In this document: one piece after another, positions 35,531-44,024 of the stretch | Position numbering within the stretch: position 1 is the stretch's first letter | Layout: each line of letters opens with the position of its first letter | Source of the DNA: Allobosea sp. WAO | GTDB taxonomy: Bacteria > Pseudomonadota > Alphaproteobacteria > Rhizobiales > Beijerinckiaceae | Direction of reading: 5' to 3' | NCBI RefSeq assembly: GCF_001509835.1 | Contig: NZ_JXTJ01000004.1 | Location: forward strand, 434,001 to 498,000 | Length of the DNA: 64,000 nt | Translations under genes and position numbers: made by a program | Notes under the pieces: model-generated | Database searches by the model: none | Seen by the model: only the letters and a program-made list of their open reading frames with translations | Told to the model about the DNA's origin: nothing

Positions 35531-36244
35531 TCACATCCCAAGATAGGCGGCCTTGAGCGATCCGTTGTCGCGGATCATCCGCGGCGGGCCCTCCGCCACG
35601 ATGCGCCCCTGCTCCATCACATAGAGGCGGTCGGCGAGCTCGATCAGCGCTTCCGCATCCTGTTCCACGATGAGAACCGAGATGCCCTCGTCGGCGATTT
35701 TGCGGACGGCCTCAAAGATCTGGACCTTCAGGCCGTGCGCGATGCCGACGGACGGCTCATCGAGGATGAGCACCTTCGGCCGCCCCATGAGAGCCCGTCC
35801 GATCGCGACCATCTGCTGCTCTCCACCGGACAATGTCCCGGCGCGCTGGCCGGCGCGCTCGGCAAGCTTGGGGAACAGCGCATGGACTTTCGCCATCATC
35901 GCCGCATTGGCGTCGGCAGTGTGTATGAAGCCGCCGAGCTCCAGGTTCACCCGGACCGGCAAGTCCGGAAAGAGCCGTCGCCCCTCCGGGCAATGGCAAA
36001 GGCCGAGCCTCACCAGTTCGGGCGCGGCGACGCCTTTCAAGCTCCGCCCCTCGAGAAGGATATCGCCGGAGGCAACATCCATCATGCGCGAGATGCATCG
36101 CAGGAGCGTCGTCTTTCCGGCGCCGTTCGCTCCCAGGACCGCCAACAATTCGCCCTGACGCAGATCGAGGGAGACGTCGTCGAGCACGCGGATCCGGCCG
36201 TAGCCCGCCACGACATTCCTGACAGTCAGGAGATCAATGCTCAT
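35531..36244 (-). CDS. livF: branched-chain-type ABC transporter ATPase LivF
   Basis: This is the second ATPase of a Liv-type importer, 237 residues. It has Walker A LGANGAGKTTLLRCI, signature LSGGEQQMVAIGRAL and Walker B VLILDEPSVG. Start ATG 36244 has GGGGAGAG 5 nt upstream and overlaps livG by 11 nt. It is the last gene of the ten-gene minus operon with amidase, aminotransferase and E1 genes, so the importer probably takes up the amide or amino compound they degrade. Confidence 0.92.
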   Translation of the reverse strand: MSIDLLTVRNVVAGYGRIRVLDDVSLDLRQGELLAVLGANGAGKTTLLRCISRMMDVASGDILLEGRSLKGVAAPELVRLGLCHCPEGRRLFPDLPVRVNLELGGFIHTADANAAMMAKVHALFPKLAERAGQRAGTLSGGEQQMVAIGRALMGRPKVLILDEPSVGIAHGLKVQIFEAVRKIADEGISVLIVEQDAEALIELADRLYVMEQGRIVAEGPPRMIRDNGSLKAAYLGM

Positions 36245-36974
36245 AGGCTCTCTCCCCAAGATAAGCCGACAGGACCTTCGGATGTTTGACGACCTCGGCA
36301 GGCGTTCCTTCCGCGACCACTTCACCGGCCACCATCACGATCACGGTTTCGACGAGCTTGAAGAATTCGCGCAGCTTGTGCTCGATGATCAGGACCGTGA
36401 CCTCTTCCCGGTCGCGGATCTCGTGGATGAGCTGCGATACGGTCTCGATCTCTCCGGCTCCGAGCCCAGCGAAGGGCTCGTCGAGCAAGAGAAGCTTCGG
36501 GCGCAGCATCAGGGCGCGCGCGATCTCGAGCCGCCGCAGGTCGCCATAGGTAAGGGACTCCGAGGTCGCCTCCGCCTTCGCCGCGAGGCCGACGCGATCG
36601 AGCAGATAGGCCGCCCGCTCACGCGCCTGGCGCCGATCCTGTCCCGCCCCGACGCGCAGGGCCGGCAGCAGGACTGTCTCCTCCACTGTCAGGCCCGCCA
36701 GCGGTTTTGCCAGCTGGAACGTCCGGACGAGTCCTCGCCGCGCCAGGAGGTGCGGCGGGAGGTTGGTGATGCGCTCCTGCTGCAGATAGACCTCGCCCGC
36801 GCCGGTCTTGGTGAAACCGGTGAGCAGATTGAAGAAGGTTGTCTTGCCAGCGCCATTCGGACCGAGGATGCCGGTGATTGAGCCGGTGCGCACCGCGATC
36901 GAGACGTCGCTGACGGCTTTGATGCCGCCAAAGGCGCGCGTGAGGCCGACTGCTCGGAGTATCGGGTCAGTCAT
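36234..36974 (-). CDS. livG: branched-chain-type ABC transporter ATPase LivG
   Basis: This 246-residue ATPase has Walker A LGPNGAGKTTFFNLL and Walker B LLLLDEPFAGLGAGE, the latter typical of LivG. The usual LSGG-type signature is altered to SLTYGDLRRLEIARAL, as is common in this subfamily. It overlaps livM by 4 nt (ATGA at 36971-36974) and livF by 11 nt, showing translational coupling through the transporter genes. Confidence 0.92.
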   Translation of the reverse strand: MTDPILRAVGLTRAFGGIKAVSDVSIAVRTGSITGILGPNGAGKTTFFNLLTGFTKTGAGEVYLQQERITNLPPHLLARRGLVRTFQLAKPLAGLTVEETVLLPALRVGAGQDRRQARERAAYLLDRVGLAAKAEATSESLTYGDLRRLEIARALMLRPKLLLLDEPFAGLGAGEIETVSQLIHEIRDREEVTVLIIEHKLREFFKLVETVIVMVAGEVVAEGTPAEVVKHPKVLSAYLGERAYEH

Positions 36975-37900
36975 GCCAAACGCCCCTTGAGCCAGCGCCA
37001 GAACGGATCGACGAAGCCGTGGCGCGTCAGGCGCACCACGACGAGCAGGATCAGGCCGTAGACGAGCAGGCGGTACTCGCCGAAGCCGCGCAGATATTCC
37101 ACGATCAGGGCGAGGAAGAGCGCCGCGACGGCCGGGCCGTAGATCGTGCCCATGCCGCCGACATAAGCCATGACCACGATGGTTATCGACAGGCCTGAAG
37201 AGAGCAGATCGGGCGCCGCGGTCAGTTGATAGCCGGCAAATAACGCCCCTCCCAGCCCGGCGAAGGCAGCGCTGAAGGCGAAGGTCGTGATCTTGTAGGC
37301 GTCGACGTCGATGGCGGCCGCCCGGCAGATTGCCTCGTCGGAGCCGATGGCGCGCAGCACAAGCCCGGCATCGGACAGAGCGAAGAGCTTCATCGCGGCG
37401 ATCGAGACGAAGCCAATGGTCAGGACGAGGTAATAGTAGTCCGACTGGGAGCCCGCCATGGGCAGAATGCCTGACAGGCCCTCCTCGCCGCCCGTCACGC
37501 GCCAGAGCAGCAGACAGAGCGTGTGGGCGATGGCCGAGGCGACCAGCGTCGCGAGCGCGAAATAAGGCCCTTGCAGCCGCAGCGTCGGCAATCCGATCAG
37601 TGCGCCGAGCGTGCCGCTCACGAGCGGCGCGACGACGATCCCCCAGCCAAGGTCGATGCCGTAGGCCGTGTTGAGATAAGCGGCGGCATAGGCGCCGGCG
37701 CCGATGAACAGGCTGTGGCCGAAATTCTCCCGCCCCGTCAGCCCCGAGAGCAGATCCCAGCTGCCGGCCCAGATGGCATAGCAGATGGCGGTGATCAGGA
37801 TGCCGAGAACATAGTTGTCGCTCGTCAGCAGCGGCACCGCGGCGAGCAGTGCCAGCGCGGCGAGGCTCACGACGCTATCCGTCCGATTAAAGAAGCGCAT
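36971..37900 (-). CDS. livM: branched-chain-type ABC transporter permease LivM
   Basis: This is an inner-membrane permease of 309 residues with about 8-9 hydrophobic segments. It has the typical LTGRENFGHSLFIGAGAYAA and AFSAAFAGLGGALFAGYQ. I chose ATG 37900 because GAGGAGGA lies 5 nt upstream; an earlier ATG at 37987 would add a charged, non-hydrophobic leader and overlap livH. It follows livH after 11 nt. Confidence 0.92.
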   Translation of the reverse strand: MRFFNRTDSVVSLAALALLAAVPLLTSDNYVLGILITAICYAIWAGSWDLLSGLTGRENFGHSLFIGAGAYAAAYLNTAYGIDLGWGIVVAPLVSGTLGALIGLPTLRLQGPYFALATLVASAIAHTLCLLLWRVTGGEEGLSGILPMAGSQSDYYYLVLTIGFVSIAAMKLFALSDAGLVLRAIGSDEAICRAAAIDVDAYKITTFAFSAAFAGLGGALFAGYQLTAAPDLLSSGLSITIVVMAYVGGMGTIYGPAVAALFLALIVEYLRGFGEYRLLVYGLILLVVVRLTRHGFVDPFWRWLKGRLA

Positions 37901-37911
37901 GGTCGTCCTCC

Positions 37912-38754
37912 TCATTTGCCGAAAAGTCCGGACGGGCGGACGACGAGCGTGACGAAAACGGCGACGAGGGATACGATCTGCGCCCATTCGGTCGAGACCA
38001 GATAGGAGACGATCGTCTCGCTGTAGCCGAGGAGCAGCGCAGCCGCGATGCTCCCGCCGATCGAGCCGAGCCCCCCGACGATGACGACCGAGAAGGCCTT
38101 GATCATCGGCATCAGCCCCATCTCGGGCGAGACGGTCTGCATCGGCCCGACGATCGCCGCGCTCAGCGCCGCCATCGCGGCGGAGACGGCGAAGACAACG
38201 GCGAAGACCGTGCTGGTCCTTATCCCGACGAGTTGGGCGCCGACCGGATCCTGGGACGTTGCGTAGATCGCCTTGCCGAGCTTCGCCTTGTGCAGGAAGA
38301 GCCAGAGCGCACCGATGACGACGATGGCGACAGCGATCAGAAGCAGCCCCTGCGCGCCGATCCGCACGCCGAGCAGCGAGACCGGCCCGTCGAGAATGAG
38401 CGGAATGTTGCGCGATTGCGAGCCGAACGTGATCAGCAGAGTCTGCTCCGCAACGATAGACAAGGCCAGCGTCGACATCAGCACCGCCATCGGGCGCGCC
38501 CGCAGCGGCTCGACGAAGAAGCGATTGACGATCGCTCCCACGGCGGCGAGGACGGCGATCGCGGCCAGGACTGCAATCGCAGGGGCGGCACCGAACGCGG
38601 CGCAGAAGCCGTACATCGCGTAGGCTCCGCAGGCGTAGAAGGCGCCATGGGCGAGGTTGAGGACGCGGGCCACGCCGAAGACCAGCGTGAAGCCGACCGC
38701 CATGAGCGCGTAGGACGCGCTACTGGCCGCGCCGTAGAGCAGTATCTCGGCCAT
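37912..38754 (-). CDS. livH: branched-chain-type ABC transporter permease LivH
   Basis: This 280-residue membrane permease begins AEILLYGAASSASYALMAVG, continues with VLNLAHGAFYACGAYAMYG, and carries the cytoplasmic coupling region ending VVIVGGLGSIGGSIAAALLLG. It starts 3 nt after the binding-protein stop and forms the membrane channel with LivM. Confidence 0.92.
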   Translation of the reverse strand: MAEILLYGAASSASYALMAVGFTLVFGVARVLNLAHGAFYACGAYAMYGFCAAFGAAPAIAVLAAIAVLAAVGAIVNRFFVEPLRARPMAVLMSTLALSIVAEQTLLITFGSQSRNIPLILDGPVSLLGVRIGAQGLLLIAVAIVVIGALWLFLHKAKLGKAIYATSQDPVGAQLVGIRTSTVFAVVFAVSAAMAALSAAIVGPMQTVSPEMGLMPMIKAFSVVIVGGLGSIGGSIAAALLLGYSETIVSYLVSTEWAQIVSLVAVFVTLVVRPSGLFGK

Positions 38755-38757
38755 GGA

Positions 38758-39975
38758 TCACGGCTTCTTCAGCCAGGGGGCGGAAATCATCGGGCCAGTC
38801 GCCAGGTCCTTTGGCCAGATCACGACGCGCCTTCCACCTTCCTGCCACTGGATCCAGAGCGCGTTGACGAGCCCGGGACCGGCGACCAGGTCATGGCGCT
38901 TGTCGAAGGTAATCGTGCCACGGACGCCGGTATGACGGGTGTTTTCAAGCGCGCTCACGACCGCGTCGCTCGCGAAGGACCCGGCACGTTTCACCGCATC
39001 CGCATAGACATGGACGGCATCGTAGGCGCCTGGCGCCGTGAATTGCGGCTCGCGCCCGAAGCGCGAGACGAACTCGTCCCACCAGGGGATGGTCTTTGCC
39101 GTCAGCGGCGCGCGGGTGATGTAGTTGATGGCGGTTTCACTCAGCGACTTCCCGCCGATCCGCTGGAAGAAGTCGGCGTCGAGCGACCCTGTGTCGACGC
39201 CGCCCATCTCGACCGGGACGGCCATGTCGTACCACTGCTTCACGAAGAGATCGGAAGGCGTCGCGGCGAGCATCGGGATCATGTACTGGGCGCCGCTTTT
39301 TGCGACCTTGCTGAAGAGCGGGGCGAAATCGGGCGTCGCCGGATCGAAGTACTCCTCGAAGACGATCTCCACCCCGGCCGCCTTCGCGATCTCGGCAGCC
39401 GGTTCGATCATGTCGCGAGCCCATTTCGCGTTCTCGGCGACGATGGCGACCTTCTTGAAGCCTCGCTCCCCGTAGACTTTGCCGACGATGAAGTCGCCGA
39501 TCGACTTGGAGATGTCGATGGAACTCAGCGGATTGACCCGGAAGATGTACTTATACGCAGCGTAGTTTTTCTCCACCATGTCTTGGATGGCCGGCGCCGA
39601 TGCACCGACACCGAGATATATCGTCTTTGCGCGGGACAGATGTGGAAGCTGTGCCAGCGTGATGCCCGAATTGTAGCCGCCGACGACGACATCGACCTTC
39701 TCACTGATCAGCTTGTTGATGGCACCGACGCCTTCATTGGTCGTCTTCCCCTCATCGGCCACGACGAGTTCGATCTTCCGCCCGGCAAGGCCCCCGGCGG
39801 CATTGATCTCGTCGGCCGCCATCTGCGCGGCCGAGACCGTATCCTTGCCACGATCGAGCTGAATTGCTGTCGCAATACCGATCTTCACGGGTTTGTCGGA
39901 AGTTTGGGCGAGAGCCACCGAACTCGATAGAGCGGCAAACACGCCGATCGCGAGCTTGATGCGTGTTTTCTGCAT
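38758..39975 (-). CDS. Liv-type ABC transporter substrate-binding protein
   Basis: This 405-residue periplasmic binding protein has a signal peptide (KLAIGVFAALSSSVALAQ) and a mature start of VKIGIATAIQLDRGKDTVSA. ATG 39975 has a GAGGGGAA ribosome site; longer frames upstream are unsupported. It is a complete partner for LivHMGF directly downstream. It lies 58 nt after the amidase gene, so the ligand is probably the amidase or aminotransferase substrate rather than leucine itself. The ligand pocket cannot be read from sequence. Confidence 0.9.
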   Translation of the reverse strand: MQKTRIKLAIGVFAALSSSVALAQTSDKPVKIGIATAIQLDRGKDTVSAAQMAADEINAAGGLAGRKIELVVADEGKTTNEGVGAINKLISEKVDVVVGGYNSGITLAQLPHLSRAKTIYLGVGASAPAIQDMVEKNYAAYKYIFRVNPLSSIDISKSIGDFIVGKVYGERGFKKVAIVAENAKWARDMIEPAAEIAKAAGVEIVFEEYFDPATPDFAPLFSKVAKSGAQYMIPMLAATPSDLFVKQWYDMAVPVEMGGVDTGSLDADFFQRIGGKSLSETAINYITRAPLTAKTIPWWDEFVSRFGREPQFTAPGAYDAVHVYADAVKRAGSFASDAVVSALENTRHTGVRGTITFDKRHDLVAGPGLVNALWIQWQEGGRRVVIWPKDLATGPMISAPWLKKP

Positions 39976-40033
39976 TTCTGTTCCCCTCATTTTTTCAGCT
40001 TGTTGAATTGCGTTGAACCGCTTCGTCCTCTCC

Positions 40034-41470
40034 TCAGGGAGAAAGCGGTTCTCCCGGGCGCAGCGACGCCCAATCGAGGGCGGCTTCGATTTCGGCCGAG
40101 ACCGACAGGATGAGCGCTTCGGATCCGAGCGGCCCCGTGAGCTGGACACCGATGGGGAGTCCGCTGTCAGCCCAGAAGGTGGGCAAGCTCGCCGCTGGGA
40201 GACCGCAGACATTCGCCGGCGCGGTGAAGGCGAAGGAGTCGATCACACGGCGATACGCCTCCTCGTCACTTGAATTCCTCGGGTCGAAGAAGCCGAGGCG
40301 CGGAGGGGGAAAGGTCACCGTAGGCGTCAGCCAGAGATCGAAGCTCTCGAAGAAGGCGCCGAAGCTGCGTGTGAGACTTTGGAAGGTAACGAGGTCCTGG
40401 ATGTAATCGACTGCGAGGCGATTGCGGCCGAGGCGGAAGATGTGCTGGTTGAGCGGCTCGAGCTCGGCGGCCAGGACGTCGACGTCGACCGCGCGCGCCG
40501 TGGCCAACGCGGAGAGCGCTCTGGCGATGGTCATCGGCCAGAAGCTCGCCAGGGCGTTGCGAAACACCTCCGCATCGGCGCGCGGCCTGGCGATCTCGAT
40601 CACATGGCCTTCCGCCTCGAGAAGCCGGGCTGCCTCCTCGACAGCGCGGCGGCAATCCGGAGCGAGTTCAGTTTCAAACAGCGCTTCATACGAAACGGCG
40701 ATCCGAAGGCGGCGTGGCGGCTGCTTCGTCGCGGCCAGGAAGGAGCCGTTGTCCTCGGTCGTCACGTAAGGGTCGCCGGGCATGCCGCCGGCCGTGGCGT
40801 CGAGTACGGCGGCGCTGTCGCGGACCGAGCGGGTCACCACATGCTCGGCGGTGATGCCGCCGATGGATTCGCCGACATCCGGTCCCAGCGTGATGCGCCC
40901 TCGCGAAGGCTTCAGCCCGTAAAGCCCACAAAAGGCTGCCGGAATTCGCGTCGAGCCGGCGCCGTCATTGGCATGGGCGATGGACACCATGCCGGCTGCG
41001 ACGGCCGCGGCCGAGCCTCCGCTGGAACCGCCGGCGGTATGGCCGAGGTTCCAGGGGTTGCGGGTCGGACCGGTCGACGAAGGTTCCGTGGTGCCGATCG
41101 TCACCATTTCAGGCACCGCGGTCTTGCCGAGGGCAACGAAGCCGGCCCGGCGATATCGGGCCATGAGTTCACTGTCGTGATCGATGATGTTGTTGGCCAG
41201 CAGCAGGGATCCGCCGATGGTCGGCTTTCCCTGCATGTGACAGTAGAAGTCCTTGACCAGGAACGGGACGCCACGGAACGGCCCGGCCGGCAGCCCGCGA
41301 CGCGCAGAGGTCAGCGCCTCGTCGAAATAGCGTTGCGTCAGGGCGTTGATCTGAGGGTCGAGGCGTTCGATTCGCCGGATGGCTGCAGCGACGAGTTCGT
41401 CGGCACGGATCTGTCGGGTGCGAACGAGTTTCGCCTGCTCGACGCCGTCGAGCCGGAGGATGTCTTCCAT
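40034..41470 (-). CDS. amidase (amidase-signature family)
   Basis: This 478-residue hydrolase cleaves a carboxamide to acid and ammonia or amine. The Ser-cisSer-Lys triad is visible as K73 (VPFLVKDFY), S149 ([18 protein letters not shown]) and S173 ([12 protein letters not shown]). The remaining sequence [13 protein letters not shown] is typical. It lies between the aminotransferase and binding-protein genes in the ten-gene operon. The substrate is unknown; a GatA role is unlikely because gatB and gatC are absent and the context is catabolic. Confidence 0.9.
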   Translation of the reverse strand: MEDILRLDGVEQAKLVRTRQIRADELVAAAIRRIERLDPQINALTQRYFDEALTSARRGLPAGPFRGVPFLVKDFYCHMQGKPTIGGSLLLANNIIDHDSELMARYRRAGFVALGKTAVPEMVTIGTTEPSSTGPTRNPWNLGHTAGGSSGGSAAAVAAGMVSIAHANDGAGSTRIPAAFCGLYGLKPSRGRITLGPDVGESIGGITAEHVVTRSVRDSAAVLDATAGGMPGDPYVTTEDNGSFLAATKQPPRRLRIAVSYEALFETELAPDCRRAVEEAARLLEAEGHVIEIARPRADAEVFRNALASFWPMTIARALSALATARAVDVDVLAAELEPLNQHIFRLGRNRLAVDYIQDLVTFQSLTRSFGAFFESFDLWLTPTVTFPPPRLGFFDPRNSSDEEAYRRVIDSFAFTAPANVCGLPAASLPTFWADSGLPIGVQLTGPLGSEALILSVSAEIEAALDWASLRPGEPLSP

Positions 41471-41494
41471 AACGATGTCCCGTCTTGTATCGGC

Positions 41495-42823
41495 TCAGTG
41501 CCGGTCCAGCGCGTCGAGAGCCCGATGGAAGCGCCCGAAGAGCTCCTCCAGTTCGCTCTCCGTGATGATCAGAGGCGGACAGATCGCGATCGTGTCCCCA
41601 AGGGCCCTGATGATGAGCCCTTCCGACAGAGCGAGATCTAGGAAACGTCTCCCAGTCGCTCCGTCGCCGTGTCCGCGCAGCTCGACAGCCCCCAGCAGCC
41701 CGACATGCCGGGAAGCCTCCACCACTTGATGGTTTGCGAGCGAGGCAATCAGGCGCCCGAAAGGCAAAGAGAGCGACCGCACGCGGCCGAGCAGGTCCAT
41801 CTCCTGATAGATCTGCAGGGTTTCGAGCGCCACGGCGCTCGTGACGGGATGGCCGGCATAGGTGAAGCCATGCCCCAGGACGCCGAGTCGGCTCGCCTCT
41901 TCGGCGATGCCCTCGTAGACGGGCCCCGACAGGATCGTCGCGCCGATCGGAAGATATCCGGACGAGATCGCCTTGGCGGCGCTGACCATGTCGGGCTGGA
42001 AGCCGAAACTCTGGCAGCCGAACCAGTGGCCCGTGCGGCCGAAGCCGCAGATTACCTCGTCGCTCAGAACGAGGATATCGTGATCGCGCAGCAGATGTTC
42101 GACCCGCGGGCAATAGCCTTCCGGCGGGATGATGACGCCGCCGGCCCCCATGACCGGCTCCATGATCATCGCGGCAAGGTTCTCGGCGCCCTGCGCGCGG
42201 ATCAACTCGGCCAGTTCGTCGATCAGGCGATCGACGAATTGCAGCTCCGTCTCACCAGGCCGCGCATCCCGCCGAAAATCCGGAGCCGAGGCGAATACGA
42301 CCTCTGCGTTCGGCGAAGCGAAGGCTCCCCTGACAGCCTCGATGCCGCTCAACGCGGCTCCCATGACGGTATTGCCGTGGTAGGCCTTGTGTCGACTGAT
42401 GATCTTCCGCTTTTCCGGCTTGCCGCGCCCCGCCTGATAGAGCCAGGCGAACTTGATCATCGTATCAACGGCTTCCGAGCCGGAGTTCGCGAAGGAAATC
42501 CGGGCATCCGGCATCGGCGCGATCCCGGCAAGGCGCTCGGCTAGAGCGATGGCTCGCGGGTTGGAACGGCGGTTGAAGGTATGGTAGGTCGCGAGTTCGC
42601 GCATCTGCTGCGACGCGACATCGGCCAGCCGCTCATTGTCGAAACCGAGCGCTGCGCACCACAGGCTCGACATGCCTTCGATATAGGTTTTGCCGGCCGT
42701 ATCGGAAACGGTCACCCCATCTCCACGTTCGATGATCAGCGGTCCCATCTCGGCCAGTTGGCGGGGATTGGTCTGCGGATGGAGATGTGATTGCAGGTCC
42801 GAGGTGATCAATGCGTTCTGCAC
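41495..42823 (-). CDS. class III aminotransferase (PLP-dependent)
   Basis: This omega-amino-acid or amine aminotransferase has 442 residues from GTG 42823. GAGG lies 6 nt upstream, and the protein then starts with the family pattern SDLQSHLHPQTNP. PLP-binding features are FANSGSEAVDTMIKFAW, the Asp in LVLSDEVICGFGRTG, and the Schiff-base Lys in MVSAAKAISSGYLPIG. It starts 7 nt after the RidA-like gene. It likely removes an amino group to give an aldehyde or oxo acid that could feed the dehydrogenase E1 of the same operon. Confidence 0.9.
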   Translation of the reverse strand: MQNALITSDLQSHLHPQTNPRQLAEMGPLIIERGDGVTVSDTAGKTYIEGMSSLWCAALGFDNERLADVASQQMRELATYHTFNRRSNPRAIALAERLAGIAPMPDARISFANSGSEAVDTMIKFAWLYQAGRGKPEKRKIISRHKAYHGNTVMGAALSGIEAVRGAFASPNAEVVFASAPDFRRDARPGETELQFVDRLIDELAELIRAQGAENLAAMIMEPVMGAGGVIIPPEGYCPRVEHLLRDHDILVLSDEVICGFGRTGHWFGCQSFGFQPDMVSAAKAISSGYLPIGATILSGPVYEGIAEEASRLGVLGHGFTYAGHPVTSAVALETLQIYQEMDLLGRVRSLSLPFGRLIASLANHQVVEASRHVGLLGAVELRGHGDGATGRRFLDLALSEGLIIRALGDTIAICPPLIITESELEELFGRFHRALDALDRH

Positions 42824-42830
42824 GGCGGCC

Positions 42831-43229
42831 TCAGATGTCCGAGCGAGCAGCGATGCCGTCGACTTCGAGACGCCATTCCGGGCGTCCGAGCTTCGGAACG
42901 AGGACAAGAGACATCGCCGGAAAGGGCTCCTTGAGACGGCTGTCGCGGACACGCCTGATTTCCGGCAGGTCGTCGGAGGAAACGACGAAGAAGTTGAGCT
43001 TGACGATGTCCTCAGGCCCCATGCCGGCAGCCCTGAGGATCAGGTCGATATTGTCGAAGATGCGGGCGGTCTGGGCGGCCGCGTCAGGTGGAAGTGTACC
43101 GTCCCGCTCGACACCGACCTGACCAGCGATATGCAGCGTCCTGGCGCCCGCCGGCACCTCGACGGCATGACTGTAAGGCCCGAAAGCCGGAGCCATCTCT
43201 TCGGGACTGAAATGCCTGTTTGATGACAT
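42831..43229 (-). CDS. RidA/YjgF-family protein without the catalytic Arg
   Basis: This is a 132-residue trimer-type fold. The N-terminal FGPYSHAVEVPAGARTLHIAGQ and central IFDNIDLILRAAGMGPEDIV are family sequence. True RidA imine deaminases carry an Arg in PARSxVEVxxLP; here the aligned stretch is FPAMSLVLVPKLG, with Met in its place. So it is probably one of the Rid subfamilies that lack enamine/imine deaminase activity and instead bind another intermediate. Its place before an aminotransferase gene suggests a role with a reactive amine or imine. Confidence 0.85.
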   Translation of the reverse strand: MSSNRHFSPEEMAPAFGPYSHAVEVPAGARTLHIAGQVGVERDGTLPPDAAAQTARIFDNIDLILRAAGMGPEDIVKLNFFVVSSDDLPEIRRVRDSRLKEPFPAMSLVLVPKLGRPEWRLEVDGIAARSDI

Positions 43230-43256
43230 ATGACATTATCCCTATGTATTCGTTTG

Positions 43257-44024
43257 CTAGAGGGCGGAGATGCGCTTGATCGCTGCCGTATAGACCTCGG
43301 CATTCTCACGAAAACGCTCGGCCGGCGCAGACAGGGCGATCGAGAAAGGAGAACTTCCTTTCTCCAGCGGCGCGGCCATGCAGCACACCCCCATGGCAAA
43401 CTCTTCGAGATCGGTGGCGAAGCCTTGCTGACGGATCCGCGTGAACTCCTTGTCGAGTTCCGCCGCCGTGGTCAGCGTGTGATCCGTCAGCCGGATCGAG
43501 GGGTGACGGGCCAGATAGTCCCGACGCCTGTCGATCGGCGAATAGGCGAGCAACAGTTTACCTGCCGCTCGCGCATGGGCGTGCTCGTAGTGTCCATGCG
43601 GCATCTCGGCCGTCCGCACCGGGTTCGTCCCTGGTGCAACGGACAGCACCACGATCTCTCCTTGAGACCATCCGACGCCGTAGCTGGTCTCGCCCGTTTC
43701 CCGGGCGAGGGTCCGCACGAGTTCGTTGAGATAATCCGGCGCCGAGAATTGCCGTTGGAACGGTTCGATCAGGTTCCCGATACGAACACCCAGCCGATAC
43801 CGACGATCGACATCGCGGGCGATCATCTGAAGATCATCGAGCGTATGCACCAGATGATAGGTCGTCTGCCGTTCGATCCCGATGAGATCGCTGATCTCTC
43901 TGACGGTCAGCCCGTTCACGCTCTTCGCGATGGCCTGAAGAATATTCACCGCCCGAACGACCGAATTGATCTGCTGGCGGCCGCCGGAGGCCTCCTTCGT
44001 CGACCTTTTGGAAGTCTGTTCCAT
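43257..44024 (-). CDS. IclR-family transcriptional regulator
   Basis: This 255-residue regulator has an N-terminal helix-turn-helix (INSVVRAVNILQAIAKS, LTVREISDLIGIERQTTYHL) and a C-terminal IclR effector domain (AHARAAGKLLLAY, GFATDLEEFAMGVCCMAAPL). ATG 44024 overlaps the TAA of the E1 gene by one base (TAATG) and has GAGGG 7 nt upstream; a longer frame from 44315 is inside the E1 gene and is rejected. Because it is embedded in the operon, it probably autoregulates the whole unit in response to a catabolic acid. Confidence 0.9.
   Translation of the reverse strand: MEQTSKRSTKEASGGRQQINSVVRAVNILQAIAKSVNGLTVREISDLIGIERQTTYHLVHTLDDLQMIARDVDRRYRLGVRIGNLIEPFQRQFSAPDYLNELVRTLARETGETSYGVGWSQGEIVVLSVAPGTNPVRTAEMPHGHYEHAHARAAGKLLLAYSPIDRRRDYLARHPSIRLTDHTLTTAAELDKEFTRIRQQGFATDLEEFAMGVCCMAAPLEKGSSPFSIALSAPAERFRENAEVYTAAIKRISAL

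Noticed and set aside
34782-35534. 250-codon minus frame through the MaoC gene and the convergent gap
   Set aside because: It runs antisense to MaoC and through a terminator-like hairpin; no family resemblance could be supported.
38758-40212. Longer version of the Liv binding protein starting at 40212
   Set aside because: The extra 79 residues are antisense-like, Arg/Ser-rich and overlap the amidase gene; the signal peptide begins at ATG 39975 with a good ribosome site.
40034-41470. Amidase as the GatA subunit of the tRNA amidotransferase
   Set aside because: No gatB or gatC nearby and the gene is inside a catabolic transport operon; amidase-signature motifs alone do not indicate GatA.
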